Positions 54,192 to 63,987 of a DNA stretch of 64,000 bases are shown here, one piece after another. Position 1 is the stretch's first letter; every line of letters begins with the position of its first letter. The notes below the pieces were generated by a model that saw nothing but the letters and a program-made list of their open reading frames with translations, did not search any database and had not been told where the DNA came from. A program made the position numbers and the translations under genes. This stretch comes from Pseudomonas saponiphila (lineage in GTDB: Bacteria > Pseudomonadota > Gammaproteobacteria > Pseudomonadales > Pseudomonadaceae), in assembly GCF_900105185.1 (NCBI RefSeq), contig NZ_FNTJ01000002.1, positions 1,736,001 to 1,800,000 of the forward strand. Reading direction: 5' to 3'.

Positions 54192-55199
54192 ATGTTGCCT
54201 AGAACGTTGTTGTGTTACGCGGTGCTCAGCGCCTCCATGCCCGTCCTGGCCGATACCGTCTGGTTGAAGAACGGTGACCGCCTGAGCGGCAAGATCAAGG
54301 TTTTCGACGGCGGCAAACTATTGCTCCAGACCGACTATGGCGGCGCCATTTCCATCGACTGGAAACAGGTCAAGACCCTGCAAAGCGACCAGGAGCTGCT
54401 GGTCAAGCAGGATGCCTACATCGGGGAGAAGGCCAAGTCGTTGCAGGCGGCGGGGGAGGGCAAGGTCATTCTCGCCAACGGCGAAGCGCCCAAGACGGTG
54501 GAGTTGGCGAGTATCCAGCAGATCATGAAGCCCAGGCCGCTGGTGGAGGACATGGTCTGGAAGGGCAGTGTCGATGTGGCGATGGATTACAAGCGCGCTG
54601 AGAAGAATACCGATGATTACGACATCGACTTCAAGACGTCGGCGCGCCATGGGGCTTGGCGCCACAATGCTCAGGGTGAGTACAACCGTGAGTTCCAGGA
54701 TCATCAGGTGACCACGGACAACTGGAGTGCCGAATATGCCCTGGACCGTTTCATCACTGAAAAATGGTTCTGGGAAGGGCGACTGACCTACAAGCGTGAC
54801 AAGATCGAGGAACTGGCGCGACAGCGGGTGGTGGGTACCGGCCCTGGCTACCAGTTCTGGGATGATGAGTTGGGGGCGTTCTCCCTGGGCTCGCTGCTAA
54901 ACCGTACAGATTACGAGTACGCCGAAGGCGGCAAGGACAACTTCTATTCCCTGGCGATGAAGTGGGACTACAACCGCTATCTGATCGGCAAGCGGGTGGA
55001 GTTCTTCACCAATGGTGAAGTCGGGCGACCGCTTTCCGGGGTGGCCGACTATGCGTTGGATGCCGAGATGGGGTTGCGTTACAAGGTTACCGACTGGGCG
55101 TCGTTGAACCTGAAGGCGGAAAAGGACTTGATTCGCGGCACCGAAAACAGTGATCTGGACAAGACTCGCTACACTGTGGGCTTTGGCGTGACTTGGTAG
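54192..55199 (+). CDS. DUF481 family outer-membrane protein
   Basis: A 335-residue secreted protein. From the ATG at 54192 the signal peptide is MLPRTLLCYAVLSASMPVLA; an ATG at 54153 would add 13 hydrophobic residues. The mature N-terminus (DTVWLKNGDRLSGKIKVFDGGKLLLQTDYG) is an SH3-like region. From about residue 120 a DUF481 beta-barrel follows, ending with an aromatic residue (GFGVTW), as expected for an outer-membrane protein. Function unknown, possibly salt-stress related as for E. coli YdiY. Confidence 0.82.
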   Translation: MLPRTLLCYAVLSASMPVLADTVWLKNGDRLSGKIKVFDGGKLLLQTDYGGAISIDWKQVKTLQSDQELLVKQDAYIGEKAKSLQAAGEGKVILANGEAPKTVELASIQQIMKPRPLVEDMVWKGSVDVAMDYKRAEKNTDDYDIDFKTSARHGAWRHNAQGEYNREFQDHQVTTDNWSAEYALDRFITEKWFWEGRLTYKRDKIEELARQRVVGTGPGYQFWDDELGAFSLGSLLNRTDYEYAEGGKDNFYSLAMKWDYNRYLIGKRVEFFTNGEVGRPLSGVADYALDAEMGLRYKVTDWASLNLKAEKDLIRGTENSDLDKTRYTVGFGVTW

Positions 55200-55254
55200 C
55201 TGCATGCGGCTCGTGCGTCTTTTCCGTAAAGGCGCCGATAAAGACATCGGGCAC

Positions 55255-55287
55255 AAAAAAGCCCCGCTGTTGAGGGCGGGGCTTTTT
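55255..55287. terminator. Bidirectional terminator
   Basis: GCCCCGC and GCGGGGC with an A run before and a T run after. It serves both the DUF481 gene and the converging cold-shock gene. Confidence 0.88.
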
Positions 55288-55303
55288 ACTGGATCAGTAC
55301 AAG

Positions 55304-55513
55304 TTAGATAACTTGAACTTCTTCAGCTTGCATGCCTTTCTGACCGCGGGTAGCGATGAAAGAAACCTGTTGGCCTTCTTTCAGGCTTTTGAAGCCGTCG
55401 GATTGGATAGCTTTGAAGTGTACGAACAGGTCGTCACCGGATTGTGGAGTGATGAAGCCGAAGCCTTTTTCATCGTTGAACCACTTAACGGTACCGGTTT
55501 GGCGATTAGACAT
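55304..55513 (-). CDS. Cold-shock domain protein
   Basis: A 69-residue CspA-type protein: [21 protein letters not shown] (RNP1 GFGFI) and DLFVHFKAI (RNP2). It binds single-stranded nucleic acid and acts as an RNA chaperone. It has a long leader on the minus strand, which is common for cold-shock genes. Which cold-shock paralogue it is cannot be decided. Confidence 0.95.
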   Translation of the reverse strand: MSNRQTGTVKWFNDEKGFGFITPQSGDDLFVHFKAIQSDGFKSLKEGQQVSFIATRGQKGMQAEEVQVI

Positions 55514-55865
55514 GGTGTATCTCCTTGGACAAAGTTAACTGCGACTCAGGAAAAGCCCTGGCCGAGACTGAGTGCAAAGAGCAGGAAAAATTCTTGGAGA
55601 TGGTTGGATCGAAATTCAACATCGTGTAGAGATTCTCAGTGACACAAGCAGCACAGTGGCGCCACCTTAACCCTTTTTCCTGAACGTGCCAATGGCTAGG
55701 GCCAAGGTTTCTCGGTTTTCGTGACTGACGGCCCGTCGTTCGTCGCCGAGCCCTTGAAAAACGCGGGTGCGGGCGAGAAAAGCGCCCCGGACTTTGAACC
55801 CGACCCCGTGCCCCGGTAAGATGCCTGACCGTTTTTTTTCACCTCGCTATTTCAGGACACCCGCC
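55514..55865. promoter_or_regulatory. Divergent leader region of cold-shock gene and dcd
   Basis: 352 bp. The cold-shock side is the likely long 5' leader. AT-rich CATCTCCAAGAATTTTTCC near 55588 (minus strand orientation) may be promoter DNA. No open frame with protein-like composition was seen; the frame open from 55767 leads into dcd. Confidence 0.4.
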
Positions 55866-56432
55866 ATGAGCATCAAATCGGACAAGTGGATTCGCCGCAT
55901 GGCGCAAGAGCACGGCATGATCGAGCCCTTCGTAGAGCGCCAGATGCGTGGCGAAGGCCCGGATCGGCTGATCTCCTTCGGGGTGTCGAGCTACGGCTAC
56001 GACGTGCGTTGCGCCGATGAATTCAAGGTGTTCACCAACATCAATTCGGCCACCGTCGATCCGAAGAACTTCGATGAAAAGAGCTTCGTCGACATCAAGA
56101 GCGACGTCTGCATCATCCCGCCGAACTCCTTTGCTCTGGCGCGTACCGTCGAGTACTTCCGCATTCCGCGCAACGTGCTGACCATCTGCCTGGGCAAGAG
56201 CACCTATGCCCGTTGCGGCATCATCGTCAACGTGACCCCGCTGGAACCCGAGTGGGAAGGCCACGTGACCCTGGAATTCTCCAACACCACCACCTTGCCG
56301 GCGAAGATCTACGCCAACGAAGGCGTGGCGCAGATGCTGTTCCTGGAATCCGATGAAGAGTGCGAAGTGTCCTACAAGGACCGGGGCGGCAAATACCAGG
56401 GCCAGCGTGGCGTCACCCTGCCGCGCACCTGA
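55866..56432 (+). CDS. dcd: dCTP deaminase
   Basis: A 188-residue Dcd that converts dCTP to dUTP on the way to dTTP. It has the [21 protein letters not shown] opening, RADEF-like CADEFKVF, the catalytic region [17 protein letters not shown] and [14 protein letters not shown]. The start is the ATG at 55866. 33 upstream codons of the open frame are leader. Confidence 0.96.
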   Translation: MSIKSDKWIRRMAQEHGMIEPFVERQMRGEGPDRLISFGVSSYGYDVRCADEFKVFTNINSATVDPKNFDEKSFVDIKSDVCIIPPNSFALARTVEYFRIPRNVLTICLGKSTYARCGIIVNVTPLEPEWEGHVTLEFSNTTTLPAKIYANEGVAQMLFLESDEECEVSYKDRGGKYQGQRGVTLPRT

Positions 56433-56537
56433 GTACGTCTGTCTGACAGACAGCGGGAATTCCTGAGCGGACCCACACTCTATTGAGAGTATTTCCGGTA
56501 TGCGCGAGGCATGCCGGGCCCCGCTCAGGAGTGCCCC

Positions 56538-56750
56538 ATGAAGATAGATCCGCGAATCAGCGCCACCTTGGCCCAGCTGGAACCCAATCAGGTCGGGCTC
56601 TTGGCCTGGACCCTGCTGGCCCATCCGCCCGTCGACATGGCGGGCGGCATTCCCGGTCAGCCCGACCCGGATACCCCGCAACCCCTTGAACCCCAGGAAC
56701 CAGGCGAGCCCACCTTGCCCGACGAGCCGCCACCCGCGCCCGTGGCTTGA
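56538..56750 (+). CDS. Small proline-rich hypothetical protein
   Basis: A 70-residue protein: a helical N-terminal half (MKIDPRISATLAQLEPNQVG) and a C-terminal half with about 18 prolines. The ATG at 56538 has CAGGAGTGCCCC upstream. There is no signal peptide. No family recognised. It stands alone between dcd and the ABC operon. Confidence 0.55.
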   Translation: MKIDPRISATLAQLEPNQVGLLAWTLLAHPPVDMAGGIPGQPDPDTPQPLEPQEPGEPTLPDEPPPAPVA

Positions 56751-56819
56751 ACCGGCCCTTCGCCGCGCGACGCCCCGCCCGCGGCAAACCGGTGCGGACG
56801 GGAGCGTTGTAGTGGGTCG

Positions 56820-57584
56820 CTACTTCAAATTGCCACTGAGAAACTGCTGCAGGCGCTCGCTTTTCGGGTGGCCCAGCACCTCCTCCGGGGCGCCTTCCTC
56901 TTCCACCAGGCCCTTGTGCAAGAACAGCACCTGGCTCGACACCTTGCGTGCAAAGCTCATTTCGTGGGTGACCATGATCATGGTCCGGCCTTCTTCGGCC
57001 AGGCCCTGGATCACCTTGAGCACCTCGCCCACCAGCTCCGGGTCCAGGGCCGAGGTCGGTTCGTCGAACAGCATGACTTCCGGTTCCATGGCCAATGCTC
57101 GGGCGATGGCCACCCGCTGCTGCTGGCCGCCGGACAGGAACGCCGGGTACTGGCCGGCGACGCGGGCTGGCAGGCCGACCTTGTCCAGGTAGCGCCGGGC
57201 CCGCTCTTCGGCGTCCTTGGTGCTGACCCCCAGCACCCGGCGCGGAGCCATGGTGATGTTTTCCAGCACGGTCATGTGGCTCCACAGGTTGAAATGCTGG
57301 AACACCATCGCCAGGCGCGTACGGATCCGCTGCAACTCGGCCGGGTCGGCCACGTGCATGCCGTGACGATCGCTGACCATGCGGATCTGCTGGCCATCCA
57401 GGCTCATGGCGCCGTCGTCCGGGGTTTCGAGAAAGTTGATGCAGCGCAGGAAAGTGCTCTTGCCCGAGCCACTGGCGCCGATCAGGCTGATCACGTCGCC
57501 GGTCCTGGCCTTGAGGGAAACACCCTTGAGCACTTCATTGTCGCCATAGCATTTATGCAGGCCTTCAACGGTCAATTTGTACAT
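56820..57584 (-). CDS. ABC transporter ATPase, basic amino acid type (HisP/AotP-like)
   Basis: A 254-residue ATPase. Walker A GASGSGKST is at 36-44, the signature is FLSGGQQQR and Walker B is VMLFDEPTSALDPELVG. It opens MYKLTVEGLHKCYGDNEVLKG, which is very close to HisP/AotP of histidine, arginine and ornithine uptake systems. The start ATG at 57584 is chosen from family N-termini; an ATG at 57596 sits directly on its GAGG and is less likely. It is last in an operon after binding protein, two permeases and an AstE-like gene. Confidence 0.92.
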   Translation of the reverse strand: MYKLTVEGLHKCYGDNEVLKGVSLKARTGDVISLIGASGSGKSTFLRCINFLETPDDGAMSLDGQQIRMVSDRHGMHVADPAELQRIRTRLAMVFQHFNLWSHMTVLENITMAPRRVLGVSTKDAEERARRYLDKVGLPARVAGQYPAFLSGGQQQRVAIARALAMEPEVMLFDEPTSALDPELVGEVLKVIQGLAEEGRTMIMVTHEMSFARKVSSQVLFLHKGLVEEEGAPEEVLGHPKSERLQQFLSGNLK

Positions 57585-57598
57585 GGTGGCTTGCATCC

Positions 57599-58717
57599 TC
57601 AAGGCGAAAGTAGGTAGCCGCTGCGATAGGCTTCGCGGCCGGCGACATGGGCGATCACCATGCCAGCGGTAGCCATGCGTCGCAGCGAGCGGGCGTACAG
57701 GAGCCCGGCGTTGTTGCAATGGATAGGGGTGACCCGGTCGTGGATCGGGTCGATGATTTCCGCCACCTGCTGTCCGGCTTGCAGGTATTCCCCCGGCAGG
57801 GCGGTGAACACCAGCAGCCCGCCCACCGGCGTTGCTACCGGTTCCACTCCCGCCAGTGGCGTGGCCGGGAAGGGCAGTTCAGGCAGGGGCGGCGCCTCGG
57901 CGGCGATGGCACCGAAATGGGTCAGGTAATCCAAAATGGCCTGGCAGTCGAGGCGGGCCAGGCCATGATTGACGTCGCCTTGGCCGCGCAGTTCGACGGT
58001 GACCGCAAAGCTGCCCGTGGGGATGGCAAAGCCTTCGCCGAAGCGCTGCTGCAGTTGCCACCACAGCAGACTGAAGCACTCATCGAACGACCAGGCCGCC
58101 GAGTCGGTGGCCAGCAGGCAGGCTTCGGCACCAATGTAGCGGGCCAGGGGCTCGACCTGCGGCCAGGCTTCGGGGGTGGTGTACAGGTGCGCTACGGCTT
58201 CGAAGTCGCAATGCAGGTCCAGCACCACGTCGGCGTCGCAGGCCAGCCGTTGCAGGGTCAGGCGCAGGGATTGCAGTTGCGTCTCCGGGCGTTGCCGGGC
58301 CAGGGCGTCGGCCAGGTGCCGGCGTACCAGATCGAGGTTGTGCCGGGGGTCGTGATTGAGCAGGCCTTCGACGGCGTTGCCCACCTCTTCGCTGAGATCG
58401 ACGAAACCGCGATTGAAGTTCTGCCCGCTCTCCATCTGATAGCGACCCAGTGGTACGTCCATCAGTATCTGTTCCAGGCCAACTGGATTGGCCACCGGCA
58501 CCAGAACGATTTCATGCCGCAGGCGACCTTCGGCTTCCAGCTCTGTCAGGCGCTGCTTGAGGTGCCAGGCCACCAGCATGCCGGGCAGTTCATCGGCATG
58601 CAGGGACGACTGGATGTAGATCTTGCCCGTGGCCTGGGCGGGGCCGAAATGAAAGCTGTGGACCTGGCGCGCGGTGCCCGGCAGGGGAGCGAGCAGGTCG
58701 TGGATCTCGTGGCGCAT
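57599..58717 (-). CDS. Succinylglutamate desuccinylase/aspartoacylase family protein
   Basis: A 372-residue zinc carboxypeptidase-like protein of the AstE/AspA group. The metal-binding HxxE is in IQSSLHADELPGMLVAW. Further conserved pieces are VPVANPVGLEQ, ESGQNFNRGFVDL and DVVLDLHCDFEAVAHLY, whose His is the third ligand. The C-terminal third is a beta domain as in aspartoacylase. It probably cleaves an N-acyl amino acid brought in by the surrounding transporter. The exact substrate is unknown. Confidence 0.88.
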   Translation of the reverse strand: MRHEIHDLLAPLPGTARQVHSFHFGPAQATGKIYIQSSLHADELPGMLVAWHLKQRLTELEAEGRLRHEIVLVPVANPVGLEQILMDVPLGRYQMESGQNFNRGFVDLSEEVGNAVEGLLNHDPRHNLDLVRRHLADALARQRPETQLQSLRLTLQRLACDADVVLDLHCDFEAVAHLYTTPEAWPQVEPLARYIGAEACLLATDSAAWSFDECFSLLWWQLQQRFGEGFAIPTGSFAVTVELRGQGDVNHGLARLDCQAILDYLTHFGAIAAEAPPLPELPFPATPLAGVEPVATPVGGLLVFTALPGEYLQAGQQVAEIIDPIHDRVTPIHCNNAGLLYARSLRRMATAGMVIAHVAGREAYRSGYLLSP

Positions 58718-58741
58718 TGACGGTTATTCCTGCTGCAAGTC

Positions 58742-59452
58742 CTAGTGGGTCGGTCCGAGGAAGGCCAGCCAGCGGCGCTCGGCGAGACGGAACAGGCCCA
58801 CCAGGGTGAAGGTCACGCACAGGTAGATGACGGCGGCGATGCCGAACGACTGAAAGGTCAGGAAGGTCGCCGAGTTGGCGTCCCGGGCGATTTTCAGGAT
58901 GTCGGGAATGGTCGCGGTGAAAGCCACCGTGGTGGAGTGCAGCATCAGGATCACTTCGTTGCTGTAGTAAGGCAGCGAGCGGCGCAGGGCCGAGGGCATG
59001 ATCACGTAGGCATACAGCTTCCAGCCGCTCAGGCCGTAGGCCTTGGCTGCTTCGACTTCGCCGTGGGCCATGCTGCGAATCGCCCCGGCGAAAATCTCCG
59101 TGGTGTAGGCGCAGGTATTCAGGGCAAAGGCGAGGATGGTGCAGTTCATCGCGTCACGAAAGAACGCGTCCAGCAGCGGTTGCGCGCGGATCGCGGCGAT
59201 GCTGTAGATCCCGGTGTAGCAGATCAGCAGCTGGATATAGAGCGGTGTGCCGCGAAACAGGTAGGTGTAGAACTGCACTGGCCAGCGGATGTAGCGCTTG
59301 GGCGAAACCCGAGCGATGGACAGCGGGATCGACACCAAAAAGCCGATGCAGATCGACGCCGTGAGCAGCCACATGGTCATGGCCAGCCCGGTCATGTGGT
59401 AACCGTCGCTATAAAGGAAGGGACGCCAGTATTCCTGCAGGAGTTCGATCAT
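58742..59452 (-). CDS. ABC transporter permease (HisM-like)
   Basis: A 236-residue inner-membrane permease with about five membrane segments. It has FRGTPLYIQLLICYTG and the EAA loop ATTEIFAGAIRSMAHGEVEAAKAYGLS-type sequence (YTTEIFAGAIRSMAHGEVEA). It pairs with the HisQ-like permease, whose gene overlaps it by 4 bp. Confidence 0.93.
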   Translation of the reverse strand: MIELLQEYWRPFLYSDGYHMTGLAMTMWLLTASICIGFLVSIPLSIARVSPKRYIRWPVQFYTYLFRGTPLYIQLLICYTGIYSIAAIRAQPLLDAFFRDAMNCTILAFALNTCAYTTEIFAGAIRSMAHGEVEAAKAYGLSGWKLYAYVIMPSALRRSLPYYSNEVILMLHSTTVAFTATIPDILKIARDANSATFLTFQSFGIAAVIYLCVTFTLVGLFRLAERRWLAFLGPTH

Positions 59453-60177
59453 CGCACGGCCTCCCGGGCGCCGGCGGCGTAACGCCGTTCAAGCTTGCGC
59501 AGGACAAAGTTGGAAGCGCTGGTGATCAACAGATAGATCAGTGCCGCCAGGACCAGAAAGTAAAACAGCTGATAGGTGCTCTTGCCGGCGTCCTGGGCGG
59601 CCTTGACCAGGTCGGCCAGGCCAATGATCGACACCAGGGCCGTGGCCTTGAGCATCACCATCCAGTTGTTGCCGATGCCCGGCAGGGCGAAGCGCATCAT
59701 CTGCGGGAAAACCACGAAGCGAAAGCGCTGGCCGCGTTTCAGGCCATAGGCGGTGGCGGCTTCCACCTGGCCACGTGGGACGGCAAGGATCGCCCCGCGA
59801 AAGGTTTCGGTGAAGTAGGCGCCATAGATGAAGCCCAGGGTGATCACCCCGGCGCTGAAGGGGTTGATCTCGATGTATTCCCACTCCATGAAGTCGGTAA
59901 AGGACGTCAGCCAGGTCTGCAGGCTGTAGAAAATCAGCAGCATCAGCACCAGGTCCGGCACGCCGCGGATCAGCGTGGTGTAGAGCTGGGCCGGAACCCG
60001 AAGCAAGGCCAGGCTGGAGAGTTTGGCGCTGGCGCCGATCAGGCCGAGCAGGACGCTGACCAGAAGCGACAACACCGACAATTTGATGGTCATCCAGGTG
60101 CCTTCCAGCAGCAGGGGGCCGAAACCCTTCAGGCTGAATGCGGAAAGCCCCAGGTTTTTTAGAAGTTCTTCGAGCAT
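59449..60177 (-). CDS. ABC transporter permease (HisQ-like)
   Basis: A 242-residue permease with about five membrane segments. The motifs are TLIRGVPDLVLMLLIFYSLQ and the EAA loop YFTETFRGAILAVPRGQVEA. Together with the HisM-like partner it forms the channel of a polar amino acid importer. Confidence 0.93.
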   Translation of the reverse strand: MLEELLKNLGLSAFSLKGFGPLLLEGTWMTIKLSVLSLLVSVLLGLIGASAKLSSLALLRVPAQLYTTLIRGVPDLVLMLLIFYSLQTWLTSFTDFMEWEYIEINPFSAGVITLGFIYGAYFTETFRGAILAVPRGQVEAATAYGLKRGQRFRFVVFPQMMRFALPGIGNNWMVMLKATALVSIIGLADLVKAAQDAGKSTYQLFYFLVLAALIYLLITSASNFVLRKLERRYAAGAREAVR

Positions 60178-60200
60178 CGATCAGTGACCCGTAGCGATAA

Positions 60201-60227
60201 AAAAGGCGCCCATCGAGGATGGGCGCC
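60201..60227 (-). terminator. Intra-operon terminator after the binding-protein gene
   Basis: On the minus strand GGCGCCCATC, short loop, GATGGGCGCC, then TTTTTT. It lies between the binding-protein stop and the first permease start. It probably lets only part of the transcripts go on, giving an excess of binding protein. Confidence 0.85.
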
Positions 60228-60233
60228 GACTGG

Positions 60234-61016
60234 TTATTTACCGCTGTAGAGGTTCAGGTCACCGAAGTGTTTTTTCTGGATGGTGGCGTAGGTGCCATCA
60301 TCGTGTAACGCTTTGATACCTTTATCCAGGAGCGCTTTCAGCTCTTTGTTACCTTTCGAGATACCGACCGCGGTCTTGGCCGGCAGCAGGGGATCTTCCA
60401 CCGGCTTGCTGACTTCGTAGTCCGCGCCCTGTGGCGATTTGAGGAAGCCAAGCTCAGCTTGCAGCATGTCCTGGATCGAGGCATCCAGACGCCCGGAGGT
60501 CAGGTCGGCGTAGACCTGGTCCTGGTTCTGATAGGCCTGGGTCTTGACCCCGGCCTTGTCCAGCACGGCCTTGGCATAGGCTTCCTGAATGGTGCCCTGC
60601 TCGTAGCCGACGGTCTTGCCCTTGAGCGTGGCGATGTCCGCGCTCAGGCCCGAGCCTTTCTTGAACACGAACGAAGTAGGACCGGAGAACAGCTCGCTGG
60701 AGAAATCGATGACTTTTTCGCGAGCCGGGGTGACGGTCATGGAAGAGATCACACCGTCGAACTTGTTGGCTTTCAGGCCTGGAATCATGCCGTCGAAATC
60801 ACTTTCGACCCATTTGCACTTGACCTTCAGCTCGGCGCAGATGGCGTTGCCCAGGTCGATGTCGAAGCCCACCAGGCTGCCGTCGGCGGCCTTGGATTCG
60901 AAGGGAGCATAGGACGGGTCGACGCCAAAGCGCAGTTCCTTGTATTCCTTGGCCAGCGCGGAGCCGGCGGCCATGCACAGAGCCAATGCAGAAAGGGTCA
61001 GCAATGCTTTTTTCAT
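60234..61016 (-). CDS. Periplasmic basic amino acid-binding protein
   Basis: A 260-residue solute-binding protein with a signal peptide (MKKALLTLSALALCMAAGSALA). The mature part matches the LAO/HisJ family: LRFGVDPSYAPFESKAADGSLVGFDIDLGNAICAELKVKCKW in pieces, and VGYEQGTIQEAYA. Lysine, arginine, ornithine or histidine is the likely ligand class. It is first in the operon. Confidence 0.94.
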   Translation of the reverse strand: MKKALLTLSALALCMAAGSALAKEYKELRFGVDPSYAPFESKAADGSLVGFDIDLGNAICAELKVKCKWVESDFDGMIPGLKANKFDGVISSMTVTPAREKVIDFSSELFSGPTSFVFKKGSGLSADIATLKGKTVGYEQGTIQEAYAKAVLDKAGVKTQAYQNQDQVYADLTSGRLDASIQDMLQAELGFLKSPQGADYEVSKPVEDPLLPAKTAVGISKGNKELKALLDKGIKALHDDGTYATIQKKHFGDLNLYSGK

Positions 61017-61347
61017 TATTCAATCCCTAAGAACCAATATGAGCGCTTGTGGCGCATGAGTACTGTTACTGGAACGCATAAGACATATTGAAAGTAGCAA
61101 TTTCCGAACCAGAGTCCCGAACAAGTGTTTTAAAACCCTTGGGGAGCCGGCGTCAGGGTCGGCGTGCACTTAAGTGGGGCGTGTTTTGCGGCGGGCGCCA
61201 ATAGGGGGCAGGGTGCGCAGTTGATCGCGGGAGGCGCTGGCTTGGGCATCACGCCGGTGCGTCAGGCCGGTGGCGGGGGCAGGCTGTTCGTTTTGGGGCA
61301 GGCCCGCTTGCACCGGATGGGCAAGCGGGCGGCAGAGCGCAGGGCGC
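61017..61347. promoter_or_regulatory. Intergenic region between ABC operon and acylase gene
   Basis: 331 bp. The side next to the binding-protein gene is AT-rich (61020-61110) and should hold the operon promoter. No hairpin terminator was obvious after the operon start, and no small gene was seen. Confidence 0.4.
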
Positions 61348-63777
61348 TTACTTGCCCGGAACCAGGGTCAGGCGGGTCTTGCCGTAGCTGCGCTCGAAGT
61401 TCTGCGGTTGCATCGGCAGGCTCAGGTATTGGGCCTTGAGCCAGCCATCGATGCCATTGGCATAATTCGGGCTTGCCGGGTTGCCGGACTGGCCGCTGCT
61501 GTTGAGGCCCATCAAGGGTTCGCTGAGGCCGAAATCCACGATAAAGCGCAGGGCCGGGGTATCGCTGATGACGAAGTCCTGCCCCCAGTGGTAGGCGGCG
61601 CTGTTGAGGGTGTTGTGGTCGCCTCCGGCTTGCATCGGGGCGCGGATCTGCCGGCCGCTGCTGCTGGTCCATGAGTAGCTGTGCAGCTTGCCCCATTGCC
61701 AGGCCTTGCGGTCGGCCCCCAGCAGTTGCTCGCCGGCATTGATGGCTGCCACCAGGCTGCGGGCGAGGATCGCCGGTTTGTCTTCCTTCTGCGCGCTGCG
61801 CGAGTCGTCCCAGAACGGGCTGTCTTCCTGCCCCAGCAGGTGGTCGGCCTGGGCCGAGTAGGACAGGTTGCCGTTGGCGACGAAGGCCTGCCAGGCGCTG
61901 CCGGACTCGGGGCCCAGTTTGTCGAGGAAGATCTGCTTGGCGCTTTCCTGCAGGAACAACTCGTACAGCGCTGCGTCGGCCGAGCCGGCAGTGACCTTGC
62001 CGTCGAACGCCAGCAGGCGGCTGTAGGCTTCCCGGGCCTTGGCGCGGTCGGCATCGGGCAGCGCCTCGATGGCTTTCTTCAGCGGTTGAGCCATGCCCGG
62101 GGCTTCGAACATCTTCTTCAGCTTGGCGGCGAACAGGGTGCTCTGGTCGTATTGCAGGGCGATCAGGCTGCGGTTGTCCTGCTTGCCGTTGGAGGCCAGT
62201 TCGGCCATGCGCTCGGCCCGTTCCGGGGCCTGCCAGGAGTTGGACAACTGCATGCCGTAGCCGCGGGAGATCACCCGCTGGTTGGCGGTGGCGATCCAGC
62301 CCTGGGGCGGGTCCTGGTCATAGGGGTGGAGCATCGGGTCGGCGTAGCCGTCCCAGTCGTAGCGGCCGTCCCAGCCCGGGGAAGGCAGCAGGCCTTCGCC
62401 TTCGCGACGGTTGGGGAAGCGCCCGGTGACCTGCCAGCCGATGTTGCTGGCATCGGCGAACACCATGTTCAGGGCGATGGCGCGGATTTCCCGGCTGGCG
62501 TCCGAGGCTTTCTCGACGTTCTGCGCCCGGGACAGGTCGAAGAAGGCGTCCAGGGTCTTGTCGTCCTTGAGCTCCGGCGTTTGCAGGGCCAGGCCGAAAC
62601 CGCTGCCCGAAGCCGCGCCCAGGGCGCTGTTGAGCAACGGGCCGTGGCGGGTTTCGTACACCGCTTCGCGAATCGGCCGCTGGCCTTTGACGAAATAGGT
62701 TTCGTTGCGCACGGCCACCGGCTGCCATTTGCCGTTGTTCTGGTAGTACAGGGCGTTGCCCTGGCGCTTGAGCTTCTCCAGGAACAGGTCCTGGTTGTCG
62801 CCCATGACCGAGCTCAGGCTCCAGGCCACCTTGCCGTTGAAGCCCTGGAGAATCGCTGGCAAACCGGCGATGGAGGCTCCGGCGGCCTGGTATTTCGGTG
62901 CGCGGATCTGCGCGTAGTACCAGGCTTGCAGGTGACTGTCGGTGGCCAGCAGGCTGCGGCCGGTGCGGCTGCGCTGTGGGGCGATGGCCAGGTTGCTGCC
63001 GCCGCGCACCCCCAGGCTGTTGAGTTGGGCCATGCGGTTGGCGGCGCGGCTGACTTCGTTCAGCCCAGGGATAGAGAGGTTCAGCCCCTTGAGCTTGTCG
63101 GCCTCGGCCAGCGGCAGGGGTTCGTCGGGATAGCTCGGCGTCAGCCACGGCAGTTTGTCGCTGCCGACCTTTTGCGCCAGGACCAGAGCGTTGATCTCTT
63201 CCAGCAGGTTGGCGGACTGGCCGAAATTCAGCAGGCAGAAGATCAGGGCCGAGTCCTCGGCCTTCCAGTATTCGGGGGTATAGCCGGTCGACGCCAGATC
63301 CGGCGGCAGCTTGTCGCGATAGCGGAACAGGTAGGCGTTGACCCCCCGGGCGTAGACCTCGAAGAAGCGCTTGATCCGTGGCGACGAGGCCTTGTACAGC
63401 TCGTCGGCGCTTTTCTTCAGGTTCACCGCGCGCATCAGGCGGTCGACATCCAGCACCTCGGCGCCGGACATCTCGGCCAGGCGGCCTTGGGCCAGCAGGC
63501 GCAGGGTGACCATTTCGCCGATGCGGTCGCTGGCGTGCACGTAGCCCAGGGTGAACAGGGCATCGTGGAAACTGCTGCTTTCGATCAGCGGCACGCCCAC
63601 CGCGTTGCGGCGCACGGAGACGTTCTGCGCCAGGCCCTTGAGGGGCTGCACGCCAGAGGTCGGGGGCAGGCTGTTCTGCGAGTTCCAGGATTGGCAACCG
63701 GCCAGGCTCAGGGCACCGGCCACAGCCGCGGCAACGCCGAGCCGGGGAAGAAAATGTGAAAGGGCTGGCGAGGCCAT
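61348..63777 (-). CDS. Penicillin acylase family lipoprotein (AHL-acylase-like)
   Basis: An 809-residue Ntn-hydrolase precursor. It starts with a lipoprotein-type signal ([10 protein letters not shown], Cys28), then the alpha chain and a spacer. The autoprocessing site is at [10 protein letters not shown], where Ser261 would become the beta-chain N-terminal nucleophile. [13 protein letters not shown] in the beta chain is also typical. Relatives in Pseudomonas include the acyl-homoserine-lactone acylases QuiP and HacB, so quorum-signal cleavage is possible, but substrate is not predictable from sequence. The start ATG at 63777 follows CAGGAGCTTGACC. Confidence 0.88.
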   Translation of the reverse strand: MASPALSHFLPRLGVAAAVAGALSLAGCQSWNSQNSLPPTSGVQPLKGLAQNVSVRRNAVGVPLIESSSFHDALFTLGYVHASDRIGEMVTLRLLAQGRLAEMSGAEVLDVDRLMRAVNLKKSADELYKASSPRIKRFFEVYARGVNAYLFRYRDKLPPDLASTGYTPEYWKAEDSALIFCLLNFGQSANLLEEINALVLAQKVGSDKLPWLTPSYPDEPLPLAEADKLKGLNLSIPGLNEVSRAANRMAQLNSLGVRGGSNLAIAPQRSRTGRSLLATDSHLQAWYYAQIRAPKYQAAGASIAGLPAILQGFNGKVAWSLSSVMGDNQDLFLEKLKRQGNALYYQNNGKWQPVAVRNETYFVKGQRPIREAVYETRHGPLLNSALGAASGSGFGLALQTPELKDDKTLDAFFDLSRAQNVEKASDASREIRAIALNMVFADASNIGWQVTGRFPNRREGEGLLPSPGWDGRYDWDGYADPMLHPYDQDPPQGWIATANQRVISRGYGMQLSNSWQAPERAERMAELASNGKQDNRSLIALQYDQSTLFAAKLKKMFEAPGMAQPLKKAIEALPDADRAKAREAYSRLLAFDGKVTAGSADAALYELFLQESAKQIFLDKLGPESGSAWQAFVANGNLSYSAQADHLLGQEDSPFWDDSRSAQKEDKPAILARSLVAAINAGEQLLGADRKAWQWGKLHSYSWTSSSGRQIRAPMQAGGDHNTLNSAAYHWGQDFVISDTPALRFIVDFGLSEPLMGLNSSGQSGNPASPNYANGIDGWLKAQYLSLPMQPQNFERSYGKTRLTLVPGK

Positions 63778-63917
63778 GGTCAAGCTCCTGCGGGGGGTAA
63801 CGTCGATAAAGGCGCTACGTTAGTGAGCGGGCGAGTGCCGCGCAAGCGGGGGCAGGAGGTATTTCTTGATGGCGCTGCAAATAGCCATCACCGGCACGCC
63901 GTCAGCGGCCAGAGCGC

Positions 63918-63987
63918 GTAGGAGCCGGCTTGCCGGCGAACAGGTTTTATCGGCTTGCACCGTCTTCGTTGGCAAGCCAGCCCCTAC
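63918..63987. repeat. REPIN upstream of the acylase gene
   Basis: The left arm 63918-63940 starts GTAGGAGCCGGCTTGCCGGC; the right arm 63965-63987 is a variant inverse (GGCAAGCCAGCCCCTAC). It lies about 140 bp before the acylase start, near the window end. Confidence 0.88.

Noticed and set aside
61681..63759. 692-codon open frame on the plus strand
   Set aside because: Antisense shadow of the penicillin-acylase-family gene, which has a lipoprotein signal and catalytic motifs on the other strand.
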